From Nitrospirota bacterium (GTDB lineage: Bacteria; Nitrospirota; Thermodesulfovibrionia; Thermodesulfovibrionales; JdFR-88): a stretch of 45,576 bases of DNA. Location of the stretch: NCBI GenBank assembly GCA_021840255.1, contig JAKBYX010000015.1:1-45576 (forward strand). Direction: 5' to 3'. The notes beneath the pieces are model-generated. The model searched no databases, was not told the origin of the DNA, and saw nothing but the letters and a program-made list of their open reading frames with translations. This document shows positions 1 to 8,236 of the stretch, piece by piece. Each line of letters begins with the position of its first letter. Position 1 is the first letter of the stretch. Both the position numbers and the translations under genes were made by a program.

Positions 1-1013
1 GTCATGGCCACGAGCGCTCCGTTTGCGCCTATCGTGTACTGAGATACGGTGTTATCGCCGTCATTCGCTACGTAGACGTGCTTGCCTGAGGGATCGACCG
101 TAACGGAATAGGGGTCCAGCCCTGTAGCTACCGTTGCGGGGGTCATGGCCATGAGCGCTCCGTCTGCCCCTATCGTGTACTGAGATATGGTGTTAGCGGC
201 GTAATTCGCCACATAGGCGTGCTTGCCCGAGGGGTCGACTGTGACGGAATAAGGCTCCCACCCTGTTTCGGCAGTAGAGAGGGCCATCGCCGTGAGCGCT
301 TCGCCCGCATCCTCCGCCATTTGCTTCAATATGCGCTGCGATGCGGTTTTTTTAGCATCTTTATTCACCACGTAGGCGTATTTCGTTTTTGCGGAGGCCG
401 GCGTCCGTTTGGCATGCGATGTGACGCCCGCCGTGCTCACCTTGCTCATCTTGCCCGTCGTGGATTCCTGCCCCTGCGTATGGCTTATCCCGCTGCCGTC
501 CGCCTTCGTGTTCCGTTCCGTAAACGCAGAGCCGGTCTTTACGGGGCCGCCGGTGTTGCCGGGTACCGTAACTGCCTGTTCCTGCCGGTAATCGTCCTCC
601 TGGCCGCTGCCGCTGGCGGCAGCGTTGCCGTCATAGGTTCCGGTGTAAGAGGGATTGTCCGTCCCTTTGGTGTACGATGTGGCGTTCATCGTGCCCATTG
701 CTGATGCCTGGCCTTGCGTATGGTTTATTCCGCTGCCGTTCGCCTTCGTGTTCCGTTCCGCAAACTCATGGCCGGTCTTTACGGGGCTGCCGGTGTTGCT
801 ATGCACAATAACGGTCTGTCCCCGCAGGTAAGCCGAATCCACCGGGGCGCTGCCGCTGGCAGGCAATTTGCTATTATGGATTGCGCTGTGCGCCGCCGGG
901 ACGTTGTTGGCCGGCGCGCTCCCGCCCTTGCATCCCGCCATAACCGATACGCCGCAGACGGCAAAAAGGAAGATCAACCTGAAACCGGACTTACGAAAAA
1001 ATGACGCTCTCAA
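1..1013 (-). CDS. Partial lipoprotein with YVTN/NHL-type beta-propeller repeats
   Basis: The gene runs off the left edge of the window; about 337 residues are visible. I chose the TTG start at 1013 because AAGGAGG lies 8 bases upstream, and the first residues form a lipoprotein signal: basic n-region, hydrophobic core, then a VMAG-C lipobox with the Cys near residue 27. After the lipobox comes a low-complexity Gly/Ser/Thr/Asn linker with a duplicated module (PVKTG...ERNTKA.GSGI.HTQGQ, 80 residues apart). From about residue 245 a repeated propeller blade begins (PYSVTVDPSGKH.YVAN....NT.SQYTIG..GAL.AM), repeating every 47 residues. The family includes 6-phosphogluconolactonase-like and YVTN surface propellers. 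Location on the outer or inner membrane, ligand binding and function are unknown. A TATAAT-like -10 lies at 1070-1075 on the minus strand. Confidence 0.85.
   Translation of the reverse strand, partial: MRASFFRKSGFRLIFLFAVCGVSVMAGCKGGSAPANNVPAAHSAIHNSKLPASGSAPVDSAYLRGQTVIVHSNTGSPVKTGHEFAERNTKANGSGINHTQGQASAMGTMNATSYTKGTDNPSYTGTYDGNAAASGSGQEDDYRQEQAVTVPGNTGGPVKTGSAFTERNTKADGSGISHTQGQESTTGKMSKVSTAGVTSHAKRTPASAKTKYAYVVNKDAKKTASQRILKQMAEDAGEALTAMALSTAETGWEPYSVTVDPSGKHAYVANYAANTISQYTIGADGALMAMTPATVATGLDPYSVTVDPSGKHVYVANDGDNTVSQYTIGANGALVAM
473..799. repeat. Direct repeat, about 87 bp, two copies 240 bp apart
   Basis: Bases 473-559 and 713-799 are near-identical, offset by exactly 240 bp (80 codons), inside the linker of the partial lipoprotein gene. 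The offset keeps the reading frame, so this is an in-frame tandem duplication of an 80-residue module. A second, separate periodicity of 141 bp at 1-250 is the propeller blade. Confidence 0.85.
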
Positions 1014-1118
1014 GCCAGTTGCCTCCTTTTTGCATTTCTGCCACGGCATTTATGGTTGTAAACTGCGGAATTATAACAGATTTGAGTATAGAGCAGTGTG
1101 GGGCGTGCTTTTATATCC

Positions 1119-1156
1119 CAAAAAAGAAAAAAGGGCCGCCATCACTGGCGGCCCTT
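1119..1156 (-). terminator. Rho-independent terminator of the lysA-dapF-dapA operon
   Basis: A perfect 10-bp stem (AAGGGCCGCC at 1131-1140 with GGCGGCCCTT at 1147-1156) and a 6-base loop sit 16 bases past the dapA stop. On the minus strand they are followed by a T-rich run (1119-1130). Confidence 0.85.
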
Positions 1157-1172
1157 TATATGAATTTTTTCC

Positions 1173-2048
1173 TTAGATCAGTTTGCTTGCGGCCATGGTT
1201 TTGGCCAGCTTCTTCCTGTTTTCCTCGGACATCGTGCACAGCGGCAGCCTGAACTCTTCCCGCACTTTTCCCATCATTGCAAGCGCGGTCTTTACGGGAA
1301 TGGGGTTTGTCTCAATGAACATCGCCTTGTTTATGGGCTCAAGCTGATAGTGGAGCCTTCTTGCCTCCTGCACGTCTCCGGCTTTCCAGGCCTTCCACAT
1401 CCGGGCCTGAAGGCCGGGGGCCACGTTGGCACTGACCGATATGCATCCCTTCCCGCCCAGGGCGTAAAGAGGAAAATTGGTAAAGTCATCGCCGGATAGC
1501 ACCGTAAAATCGCTTCCGCACAGGCGGATGAGCTCGCTTGCCTGCTTCATGTCCCCGGTGGCCTCCTTGATGCCTACGATGTTCTTGATCCCGGCAAGTT
1601 TTGCTACCGTCTCCGGCAGGATATTCGATGCGGTCCTGCCCGGCACATTATAAAGTATGAGGGGAAAACCCTTTACCGAATCGGCGACAGCTTTATAGTG
1701 AAGGTATATGCCTGCCTGGGTGGGCTTATTGTAATAAGGGGAGACCAGCAGCGCACCGTCAGCCTTCAGGCGGGCGGCCTTCTTCGTTATCTGGATTGCC
1801 TCCTGAGTGGAGTTCGCCCCAGTCCCGGCTATTACGGGCACACGTCCCTTGGCCGCCTTTACCGCAAGCTCTATTACCCTGTAGTGCTCATCGAAATCGA
1901 GCGTTGCCGACTCTCCCGTCGTGCCGCAGGGTATTATCGCGTTCGTCCCTTCCTCTATCTGCCATTTGACCAGGTTTACAAAGGCCTTTTCATCCAGCTT
2001 GCCTTTCTTGAAAGGGGTTACCATGGCCACCATGGAGCCTTCAAACAT
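1173..2048 (-). CDS. dapA: 4-hydroxy-tetrahydrodipicolinate synthase
   Basis: DapA condenses pyruvate with aspartate semialdehyde in the cytoplasm, the first committed step of the diaminopimelate/lysine pathway. The protein is 291 residues, the usual length. It shows the family signatures GTTGESATL (substrate loop), YYNKPTQ (catalytic Tyr region) and GIKEATGD (Schiff-base Lys). The start at 2048 (MFEGSMVAMVTPF) has AAGGAGG upstream; a longer reading frame would add 12 residues unlike the family. The start overlaps the end of dapF by 8 bases, which suggests translational coupling. It is the last gene of the lysA-dapF-dapA operon and is followed by a strong terminator. Confidence 0.96.
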   Translation of the reverse strand: MFEGSMVAMVTPFKKGKLDEKAFVNLVKWQIEEGTNAIIPCGTTGESATLDFDEHYRVIELAVKAAKGRVPVIAGTGANSTQEAIQITKKAARLKADGALLVSPYYNKPTQAGIYLHYKAVADSVKGFPLILYNVPGRTASNILPETVAKLAGIKNIVGIKEATGDMKQASELIRLCGSDFTVLSGDDFTNFPLYALGGKGCISVSANVAPGLQARMWKAWKAGDVQEARRLHYQLEPINKAMFIETNPIPVKTALAMMGKVREEFRLPLCTMSEENRKKLAKTMAASKLI

Positions 2049-2934
2049 GTGTCTCCTCCTTTTCTTGTGAAAAAAACATCTCACCCTCGAAGACTTCTTC
2101 AGCCGGGCCCGTCATGTAAACGTGCCCGTTTTCGGCCCATTCTATATCCAGCCGTCCGCCTGCAAGCTCAACCTCCACGCGTCCTGAAGTAAGGCCTTTC
2201 AGGGCCGAGGCTACAACCGATGCGGAAGCCCCGGTGCCGCAGGCCAGTGTTTCGCCTGATCCTCTCTCCCATACGCGCATCTTTATCTGCCCCTTGTTTA
2301 CCACCTGTATGAATTCGACGTTCGTGCGTTCCGGAAACAGGGGGTGGTTTTCGATCCGCGGTCCGTAGAGGCCCACCGGGAAACCGGCTACGTCCTCCAC
2401 AAATATGACCGCGTGAGGGTTGCCCATCGAAACGCAGGTGATGGGAAAATGCGCCCCTTCGATCTCAAGGGGGTAGTCCACTATCCGGCCTTCCGCCAGC
2501 ACCGGGATCTCACGGCCTTCAAGGCGCGGGGCGCCCATGTCCACCCGGACGAGACCGTTTTTTTCCTCTGGTAAAATTATACCTGCCAGGGTCTCGATCT
2601 CAAGTTTTTCCGTTTTCGGGGCCAGGCCCCGTGTCCATATGTATTTGGCCAGGCACCTGATCCCGTTTCCGCACATCTGGACCTCGCTGCCATCCGCATT
2701 GAATATGCGCATGCGAAGACGGTTTTTTTCTTTTTCCTGTGAAGGCAGCAGCACAAGCAATTGGTCTGCGCCCACCCCGAAACGCCTGTCCAGGAGCCTC
2801 CTGGACGCGGACGCAAAATCAAATCCGCTGAAATCGTTGGAGACGGCGTCCAGCAGGACAAAATCATTCCCTGTGCCCTGCATCTTGGTAAACCGTATCG
2901 TTTTTTTCGTCTTTTCCATGCCTGCCGCACCCAT
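2041..2934 (-). CDS. dapF: Diaminopimelate epimerase
   Basis: DapF converts LL- to meso-diaminopimelate, the precursor of both lysine and peptidoglycan cross-links. It uses two cysteines as acid and base, and both are visible: GNGIRCLAKY and LACGTGASAS. The N-terminal TKMQGTGNDFV motif is standard. The ATG at 2934 shares one base with the lysA stop codon (TGATG) and has AGGAG 7 bases upstream. An internal ATG at 2919 (MEKTKK) is an alternative start. Length is 297 residues, slightly longer than the usual 275-285. It is translationally coupled to lysA upstream and overlaps dapA downstream. Confidence 0.95.
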   Translation of the reverse strand: MGAAGMEKTKKTIRFTKMQGTGNDFVLLDAVSNDFSGFDFASASRRLLDRRFGVGADQLLVLLPSQEKEKNRLRMRIFNADGSEVQMCGNGIRCLAKYIWTRGLAPKTEKLEIETLAGIILPEEKNGLVRVDMGAPRLEGREIPVLAEGRIVDYPLEIEGAHFPITCVSMGNPHAVIFVEDVAGFPVGLYGPRIENHPLFPERTNVEFIQVVNKGQIKMRVWERGSGETLACGTGASASVVASALKGLTSGRVEVELAGGRLDIEWAENGHVYMTGPAEEVFEGEMFFSQEKEETHV

Positions 2935-4178
2935 CAGAGCTCTCCTCTTATGAGGTCCTTGTAGGTCTCTCTTTTCCTTATCAGGAAGTGCTTTTCCCCG
3001 TCCACCATCACTTCGGCCGCCCTGGGGCGGGAGTTGTAATTCGAGCTCATGCTGTAACCGTAGGCCCCGGCGCCCATCACACAAAGTATCTCACCGTTTT
3101 TGACCATGGCAAGCCGCCTGTCTTTTGCCAGAAAGTCGCCGCTTTCGCAGATGGGGCCCACTACGTCTGCTACCTGGGAGCCGCGCCTGTTTCTTCTGGC
3201 CGGAAGTATCTCGTGAAATGCGCCGTAGAGCGAGGGCCTTAAAAGATCGTTCATCCCCGCGTCAACGATAACAAAATTTTTCTCCCCGGTTTTTTTCCTG
3301 TAGAGGCATTTTGTAAGCAGCACCCCGGCGTTGCCGATAATCGACCTGCCGGGCTCCACCACTACGGTAAGGCCCGGAACCGCTTTTATAAGAGGCAGAA
3401 GGCCGCCGGCCAGTTCTTCCGGGACCGGAGGGTTTTCCTCCTTGCTGTAACGGATGCCAAGCCCCCCGCCGATATCAAGATGAGTCAGTTCAACTCCTGT
3501 AGCCCGCAGCCTTTTTATCAGTTGAAGGACCTTTTTCAGGGCGTCCCTGAAAGGGGCCACTTCCGTGAGCTGGGATCCTATATGCTGATGAATGCCACGC
3601 ACCAGGATGTGCTCCATTCGCGCCGCCCTGCCGTAGAACTCCAGCGCGTCTTCCACCGGCATGCCGAATTTGTATTTTTTCATCCCCGTCGATATGTAGG
3701 GATGGGTGCGTGGGTCCACATCGGGATTGACCCTCAGGGCTACCGGGGCCTTGGCGCCAAGCTCTCCGGCCACGCTGTTTATCATTTCCAGCTCTTCGCC
3801 GGATTCCACATTGAACATGAGGATCTTTTTCCTGAGTGCGTATGCGATCTCATCAGCCGTTTTCCCAACCCCGGCGTAGACTATCTTCGATGGGGATATG
3901 CCTGCCTTGAGCGCCCGGAACAGCTCTCCCCCGGAAACTATGTCCGCCCCGGCCCCCTCTTCCGCGAGGAGCTTCAGGACAGACCCGTTGGAGTTTGCCT
4001 TAAGGGCGAAGCAGAGTATGCCCCCGGTTTCACAAAAGGCTTTTTTGTAGGCTTTTATATGTCTGAGGATCGTGCTCTTGCTGTAAACATAAAGCGGCGT
4101 TCCATACTCGCGGGCCAGGGCCTCCAGCGGGACGCCTTCGGCGTAGAGCTCATTGCCCCTGTAGGTGAAATAATGCAT
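2934..4178 (-). CDS. lysA: Diaminopimelate decarboxylase
   Basis: LysA is a PLP enzyme that decarboxylates meso-diaminopimelate to L-lysine, the last step of the pathway. Visible signatures are the PLP-lysine segment CFALKANSN, GADIVSGGE, HIGSQ, LDIGGGLGIRY, EPGRSI, the CESGD motif and the C-terminal GAYGYSMSSNYN. The ATG at 4178 (MHYFTYRGNELYAEGV) matches the usual N-terminus; a GTG 18 bases upstream is also open but adds residues without family likeness. No clear ribosome binding site precedes either start. It is the first gene of the operon with dapF and dapA, read divergently from the carboxypeptidase gene. Confidence 0.95.
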   Translation of the reverse strand: MHYFTYRGNELYAEGVPLEALAREYGTPLYVYSKSTILRHIKAYKKAFCETGGILCFALKANSNGSVLKLLAEEGAGADIVSGGELFRALKAGISPSKIVYAGVGKTADEIAYALRKKILMFNVESGEELEMINSVAGELGAKAPVALRVNPDVDPRTHPYISTGMKKYKFGMPVEDALEFYGRAARMEHILVRGIHQHIGSQLTEVAPFRDALKKVLQLIKRLRATGVELTHLDIGGGLGIRYSKEENPPVPEELAGGLLPLIKAVPGLTVVVEPGRSIIGNAGVLLTKCLYRKKTGEKNFVIVDAGMNDLLRPSLYGAFHEILPARRNRRGSQVADVVGPICESGDFLAKDRRLAMVKNGEILCVMGAGAYGYSMSSNYNSRPRAAEVMVDGEKHFLIRKRETYKDLIRGEL

Positions 4179-4382
4179 AATCGATTTTTTTAACACAGTC
4201 AGCGGAACAAAGTCAAAATGAATAAAAAAAATTTTTTTGTGACATTTTCTGTTTATTTTTTTGGGGGGATATTATAAAATCTCTAACGGGAGCTGTTTGG
4301 CTGGATTTACGTACGAACCCAATCACCCAGAAAGGGGTTCCACCTGAAGGACGAAGGACTTGGCGGCCGCCGCACGACCCTT
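4179..4382. other. Divergent intergenic region lysA / carboxypeptidase with a structured part
   Basis: The left half is AT-rich, with poly-A/poly-T blocks and TATAAT/TATAAA-like hexamers on both strands around 4268-4280, so it probably holds divergent promoters. The right half (about 4285-4380) is GC-richer. It contains an inverted repeat (GAACCC near 4315 with GGGTTC near 4337), followed by CCTGAAGGACGAAGG and the palindrome GGCGGCCGCC. I could not match it to a known riboswitch class; it may be a structured leader of the carboxypeptidase mRNA. Confidence 0.35.
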
Positions 4383-5477
4383 TTGAAAAAGTACTTTTCC
4401 CTGTTTCCAATTTTCACCTTTTTTATTTGCGCTTCCATTCTCTTGAGCGCCAATGCCCAGGCCGTGCCGGTTTCAGCTATGGCGGCCGTTGTTATGGATG
4501 GGCAGACGCACAAGATCCTATATGCCAAAAATCCTAACAAGGAGCTGATGCCCGCAAGCACAACCAAGCTGGTTACGGCGATGGTGGTGCTGGACAGGCT
4601 GAGCCCGGACAAGGTAGTGGTTGTCAGCAAGAACGCGGCATACACGCCATCCATAGCCCCAAGGCTCAGGCCTGGCGACAGGGTAACGGTGCGGGGCCTC
4701 CTTTATCTGGCTCTGATGCGCAGCATCAACGGGGCTGCCGTGGCGCTCAGTGAAGCGGTTGCCGGCTCCGAAAGCTCCTTTGCCAAGTTGATGAACGAAA
4801 AGGTGGCTTCCCTGAACATAAAAAACACAAGGTTTGTCAATGCCACAGGGCTGCCAGCCCCAGGGCAGTACATAACCGCGGAAAACCTTGCCGTAATACT
4901 GGATACCGCCCTCAAATATCCCCTGATCAAACAGATAATAAATACGAAGGAAAAAGACCTCATTGTAGACGGAAGGTCATTATACCTGAGGAATACGGAT
5001 AGGCTGCTGTGGTCCAATGACGACCTCATCGGCGGCAAAACAGGTTATACCAGGGCCGCGGAACACTGCCTGGTTTTCGCCGCCTCGAAGGGCGACTGTA
5101 CGATAGTCACGTCTCTGCTTGGCGAGCGTGTAAGAGGCAATCTATGGGTTGATGGCCGCAAGCTGCTCGATGAAAGCACGCAGGTGGCAAGCGGCCAGGC
5201 GAAGCCCGAGATATACGAAACCCCGGTCAAAAGCCCTGTCGTGCTTACATCTTATGAACCAGCCAGGCATTACAGGCGGCGCTTGAAAAGGCATTACAGG
5301 CGGCATTTGCTGAAAAGCCGGAGAAGGCTCCTGAGAAAAAGGTCCCTGAGAGAGAGGCGGCGTTTGTCCGCCAAGCTCCGCGTAGAACGGCTTAAAAAGA
5401 AGATCCTCAGCAAGAGGCATCACAAGATCTACAGGGCCAAACGGCATTTTCATAAAAGGAAGTACGTGCGCGCCTGA
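4383..5477 (+). CDS. D-Ala-D-Ala carboxypeptidase (peptidase S11) with polycationic C-terminal tail
   Basis: Low-molecular-weight penicillin-binding proteins of the S11 family trim the terminal D-Ala of peptidoglycan stem peptides in the periplasm. The three active-site motifs are present: STTK (Ser59-Lys62), SIN (114-116) and KTG (219-221). The TTG start gives a good signal peptide (about residues 1-26, ending ANAQA). After the catalytic domain the usual all-beta PBP5 C-terminal domain and membrane anchor are missing. Residues 294-364 instead form an Arg/Lys/His-rich tail: 42 of 71 residues are basic and only two are acidic, with the motif RHYRRxLKRHYRRHL. The tail may bind peptidoglycan polyanions, lipopolysaccharide or the membrane surface; that is inference. 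The ribosome binding site is weak. Confidence 0.9.
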   Translation: MKKYFSLFPIFTFFICASILLSANAQAVPVSAMAAVVMDGQTHKILYAKNPNKELMPASTTKLVTAMVVLDRLSPDKVVVVSKNAAYTPSIAPRLRPGDRVTVRGLLYLALMRSINGAAVALSEAVAGSESSFAKLMNEKVASLNIKNTRFVNATGLPAPGQYITAENLAVILDTALKYPLIKQIINTKEKDLIVDGRSLYLRNTDRLLWSNDDLIGGKTGYTRAAEHCLVFAASKGDCTIVTSLLGERVRGNLWVDGRKLLDESTQVASGQAKPEIYETPVKSPVVLTSYEPARHYRRRLKRHYRRHLLKSRRRLLRKRSLRERRRLSAKLRVERLKKKILSKRHHKIYRAKRHFHKRKYVRA

Positions 5478-5758
5478 TATGTTTTCGGCGCCCAGCCTTG
5501 CATTTCCTCCCCCCAGAGATCTTCTGTTTTAAAAAGCCGGGTTTCCTGGGATCAATTCTTATAAATCCGGTTGGCCACGTTATATCCGTTTGACATGGAT
5601 CCTGTTAATAGGTTAGCTTACAAAGTACAGGTTTCCTCCAAGGGACCTTGCGCGAGGAGCATTTTTATTTTTCATTATTTTTTATTTTTGGGAATTCCAC
5701 TTTTTTTCTTGAAACGCGGCGAAGACTCGTGAACACACCGGGCAGACATTTATAATCA

Positions 5759-6700
5759 ATGGAAGAGGGAAAGACAGAAGGCATGCCCGCGCAAGGCGGA
5801 CCGGCAAAGCTTACCGGCATCGGAGAGCTTTTAGGCAGGAGTTGGCATCTCTACAGGATGAGGTTCCAGGTTTTCAGCCTCGTCTATATTTTTTATCTTA
5901 CGCCTCTTATGCTCATATCCGCTTTCTGTTTTTTCGTATACAAGATATCACCCCATCCGGTAAACCCCTTTATCATGGCCTGGATTATTGCTGGAGTGAT
6001 AATGGGGGTGCTGGTTTCGGTCTGGGGGCAGGCGGCCTTTGTTTATGCCGTTTCGGACCCGGCTGCGGGCGTGAGGAGCATTATCCACAGGGCGACGGAA
6101 TCCGTGAGGAAATTCTTTTGGCTCTACCTGCTTTTCTTTGCCCTTACGATCGCGGGATTCGTGTTCTTTGTTATTCCAGGGCTTGTGATGATGGTCTGGT
6201 TTTCCTTCGCGGTTTTCATTCTTGCCAGCCGGGGAGATTCCGGCATAGACGCGCTGCTTGAAAGCAGGGAATACGTAAAAGGGTTTTGGTGGCCCGTTTT
6301 TATCCGGCTGTTAGCCGTCTGGGCGCTTTCTTTCGCTTTTGGTTATCTGCCTGTAATAGGGTCACTGCTTTCTCTTTTGTTCATGCCTTATCTCGTTACA
6401 TACACTTCACAGCTTTACGATGAGCTGGCGAACATTAAAGGGGCGATGCCCAAACCCACTGAACGGCAGAGGAAAAAATGGAGTTTCATAGCCACGGCAG
6501 GGCTGATCGTAACGGTTTGCGTAATGATTTACGGCGCAACGCAGGTGGACTTCAAGCAGATGTTGTCCGAAAGCATTAAAGGGGTCTCCATCCCTCAAAA
6601 AGGGGAAGCTGTGCGTAAATCGCAACAACTGAGGGCGGTCCCGCCGCAAAATCAGACAAAGACAAAAACTCCTTTGCCCGGCATTCCGCGAAGCATTTAG
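5759..6700 (+). CDS. Multi-pass integral membrane protein, unknown function
   Basis: The 313-residue protein has a short hydrophilic N-terminus (TGIGELLGRSWHLYRMRF), about five or six hydrophobic membrane segments between residues 40 and 225, one more hydrophobic segment near 240-260, and a polar C-terminal tail rich in Gln, Lys and Pro. The pattern of a 'GELLxxSWxLYR' start followed by paired helices resembles DUF975 or glycerophosphodiester-phosphodiesterase membrane-domain proteins of the inner membrane; I do not recognise a specific family member. A TATAAT at 5751-5756 sits only two bases before the first ATG. If that -10 is real, translation would start at the ATG at 5783 (MPAQGG). Confidence 0.75.
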   Translation: MEEGKTEGMPAQGGPAKLTGIGELLGRSWHLYRMRFQVFSLVYIFYLTPLMLISAFCFFVYKISPHPVNPFIMAWIIAGVIMGVLVSVWGQAAFVYAVSDPAAGVRSIIHRATESVRKFFWLYLLFFALTIAGFVFFVIPGLVMMVWFSFAVFILASRGDSGIDALLESREYVKGFWWPVFIRLLAVWALSFAFGYLPVIGSLLSLLFMPYLVTYTSQLYDELANIKGAMPKPTERQRKKWSFIATAGLIVTVCVMIYGATQVDFKQMLSESIKGVSIPQKGEAVRKSQQLRAVPPQNQTKTKTPLPGIPRSI

Positions 6701-6784
6701 TGTAATTCGGGAGAAGGCAGCCGGAGGCGGGACTTTTAAATTGAACCGAGTGATTGTTGCCCGGGGATTCCGGTTCCCCCACTC

Positions 6785-6832
6785 CCGAAACAAAAAACAA
6801 AACAAAGCAAGGTAAAACAAAACAAAACAAAA
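6785..6832. repeat. A/C low-complexity tract (AAAAC-type repeats)
   Basis: A run of AAAC/AAAAC units lies between two convergent genes. Similar tracts occur in several other spacers of this window (27838-27867, 31105-31137, 31944-31974, 32296-32327, 34508-34535). Confidence 0.7.
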
Positions 6833-6835
6833 AGT

Positions 6836-7345
6836 CTAAACTGCCACCTTTGCCTTCTTCATGACCTCGCGCAGGAAGAAAGGCAGGTCAGATGGCATCC
6901 TGGAGGAAACGATATTGCCATCCACTACCACCTCCTGGTCCTCATAAACGGCACCGGCCTCCTTAAGCTCTTTGGATACCTCCGGCCAGCAGGTCATGTG
7001 CCTGCCCTGGACGACTCCCGCGCTTATCATTATTTGCGGGCCGTGGCAGATGGTAACAATGGGCTTGTTTTTGTCCATGAAGTGCCGCACTATCTGGAGC
7101 GCCGCGTCTTCCTTGCGTACCTTTGCGGGGGCCTTTCCGCCAGGCAGGAAGAGCATATCGTACTGCTCCGGGTTTATGTCATCAAAGGCATGGTTGGCCT
7201 CGATCTCATAATCGTGCTTGCCCTCTATCTTTTGTCTTTTTTTGGCGGCCACATCCACATCAAACCCTTCTTCCTTAAATCGGTAATAGGGGACGAAAAG
7301 CTCCATGTCCTCGAAATCGTCAGCGCTCAATATCAATATTTTCAT
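6836..7345 (-). CDS. DJ-1/PfpI family protein (deglycase/protease-like)
   Basis: The 169-residue protein is a class-I glutamine-amidotransferase-like fold of the DJ-1/PfpI/YhbO group. The nucleophile elbow is TICHGPQ, with Cys100 followed by His101. An acidic residue needed next to the Cys is available at Glu12 or Glu15 (SADDFEDME). FLPGGKAPAKVRKE is the typical loop. Members have been described as stress-response deglycases or oligomeric intracellular proteases; which activity applies cannot be told from sequence. AAAGGAGG precedes the ATG by a good distance. It is a single gene, convergent with the membrane protein gene. Confidence 0.9.
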   Translation of the reverse strand: MKILILSADDFEDMELFVPYYRFKEEGFDVDVAAKKRQKIEGKHDYEIEANHAFDDINPEQYDMLFLPGGKAPAKVRKEDAALQIVRHFMDKNKPIVTICHGPQIMISAGVVQGRHMTCWPEVSKELKEAGAVYEDQEVVVDGNIVSSRMPSDLPFFLREVMKKAKVAV

Positions 7346-7512
7346 TTTTTATCCTCCTTTGTTGGCAAGGCGGTATGTCCCGCAACCGGCTTGCTGCTGT
7401 TTAAATGCTAGCGCAGGTATTTTTTATGTCAATTTTTAAAAACGGCCCTTTCAGCGCAAGGGGACGGGGGAATGATGGGACGGGGGACCAATTTGATATA
7501 AAAATTCGGTGC

Positions 7513-7541
7513 TTTACATTAACTCAGGAATATATTAAAAT
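7513..7541 (+). promoter_or_regulatory. Sigma-70-type promoter of the rpsP operon
   Basis: TTTACA at 7513-7518, a 17-base spacer, and TAAAAT at 7536-7541. The predicted transcript starts about 30 bases before the rpsP TTG. Confidence 0.6.
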
Positions 7542-7577
7542 TATTTTGCTTTGATTTCAATACGGAGGTAGTCTGTT

Positions 7578-7823
7578 TTGGTAAAGATAAGGTTAATGAG
7601 GATGGGGGCGCATAAAGCCCCATTTTACAGGATCGTTGTCGCCGATTCGGCGGCCCGCCGCGATGGCCCTTTTGTGGAAATACTGGGCACATACGACCCC
7701 AAAAAGAACCCCTTTGAACTGAAGGTGGACCAGGACAAGGCCAGCAAGTGGCTGAAGAATGGAGCCCAGCCGACGGATACCGTCAAGAGACTGTTGGTGA
7801 GGGCAGGAGTGCTTTCAGCCTGA
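7578..7823 (+). CDS. rpsP: 30S ribosomal protein S16
   Basis: S16 (81 residues here, normal length) binds 16S rRNA in the body of the small subunit. The N-terminus [19 protein letters not shown] and the motif [10 protein letters not shown] are diagnostic. The start is TTG, with GGAGGT 8 bases upstream; the sequence offers no better start. It is the first gene of the conserved rpsP-khpA-(rimM)-trmD-rplS group. A spacer of 182 bases, long for this operon, separates it from khpA. It contains GC-rich hairpin-forming sequence near 7845-7885 but no gene. Confidence 0.97.
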   Translation: MVKIRLMRMGAHKAPFYRIVVADSAARRDGPFVEILGTYDPKKNPFELKVDQDKASKWLKNGAQPTDTVKRLLVRAGVLSA

Positions 7824-8005
7824 AAGTTCTGTTTTTTTAAAAAGGTCCCGGCGGGTGGGAACCGCTGGGGGGCCCCGTTCTTGGAGTTTTTAGCTTTTTA
7901 CCTGCTGTTTTCATGTTTTAATGGCGCATGCTTGCTTAACCCCTAGGCGAAAGAACCACGGGGGATAAACTGGCTATCCATTACAGCTTTTCGGGGGTGG
8001 GAAAG

Positions 8006-8236
8006 ATGAAGAGTCTGATCGAGGCTATGGCTAAGGCTCTGGTTGACAAGCCGGAGAGCGTCTCGGTAGCCGAAGTCGAGGGGGAGAGGACCACGGTTTA
8101 CGAGCTCAGGGTGGACACGAACGACCTGGGTAAGGTTATCGGTAAGCAGGGAAAGACCGCCAGGGCAATGAGGACCATATTAAGTGCGGCAGGCACCAAG
8201 ATCGGGAAACGTTGCGTACTTGAGATCCTGGAATAA
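8006..8236 (+). CDS. khpA: KH-domain RNA-binding protein KhpA (YlqC family)
   Basis: A single KH domain of 76 residues with the RNA-binding GxxG loop [11 protein letters not shown]. In other bacteria KhpA pairs with KhpB (Jag/EloR) and affects cell elongation and small-RNA biology. The ATG at 8006 is preceded by GGGGGTGGGAAAG; a GTG at 7997 lies inside that purine run and is less likely. It occupies its standard place after rpsP. Confidence 0.92.
   Translation: MKSLIEAMAKALVDKPESVSVAEVEGERTTVYELRVDTNDLGKVIGKQGKTARAMRTILSAAGTKIGKRCVLEILE

Noticed and set aside
219-704. 161-codon plus-strand frame at the left edge
   Set aside because: It is antisense to the repeated lipoprotein gene, whose lipobox, ribosome binding site and propeller repeats are clear on the minus strand.
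4179-4382. Lysine riboswitch before lysA or ydaO-type element before the carboxypeptidase
   Set aside because: None of the conserved core sequences of these classes could be lined up on either strand.
5590-5620. Promoter at TTGACA (5590-5595) upstream of the membrane protein gene
   Set aside because: No acceptable -10 lies at the right distance (TTAGCT at 17 bases).
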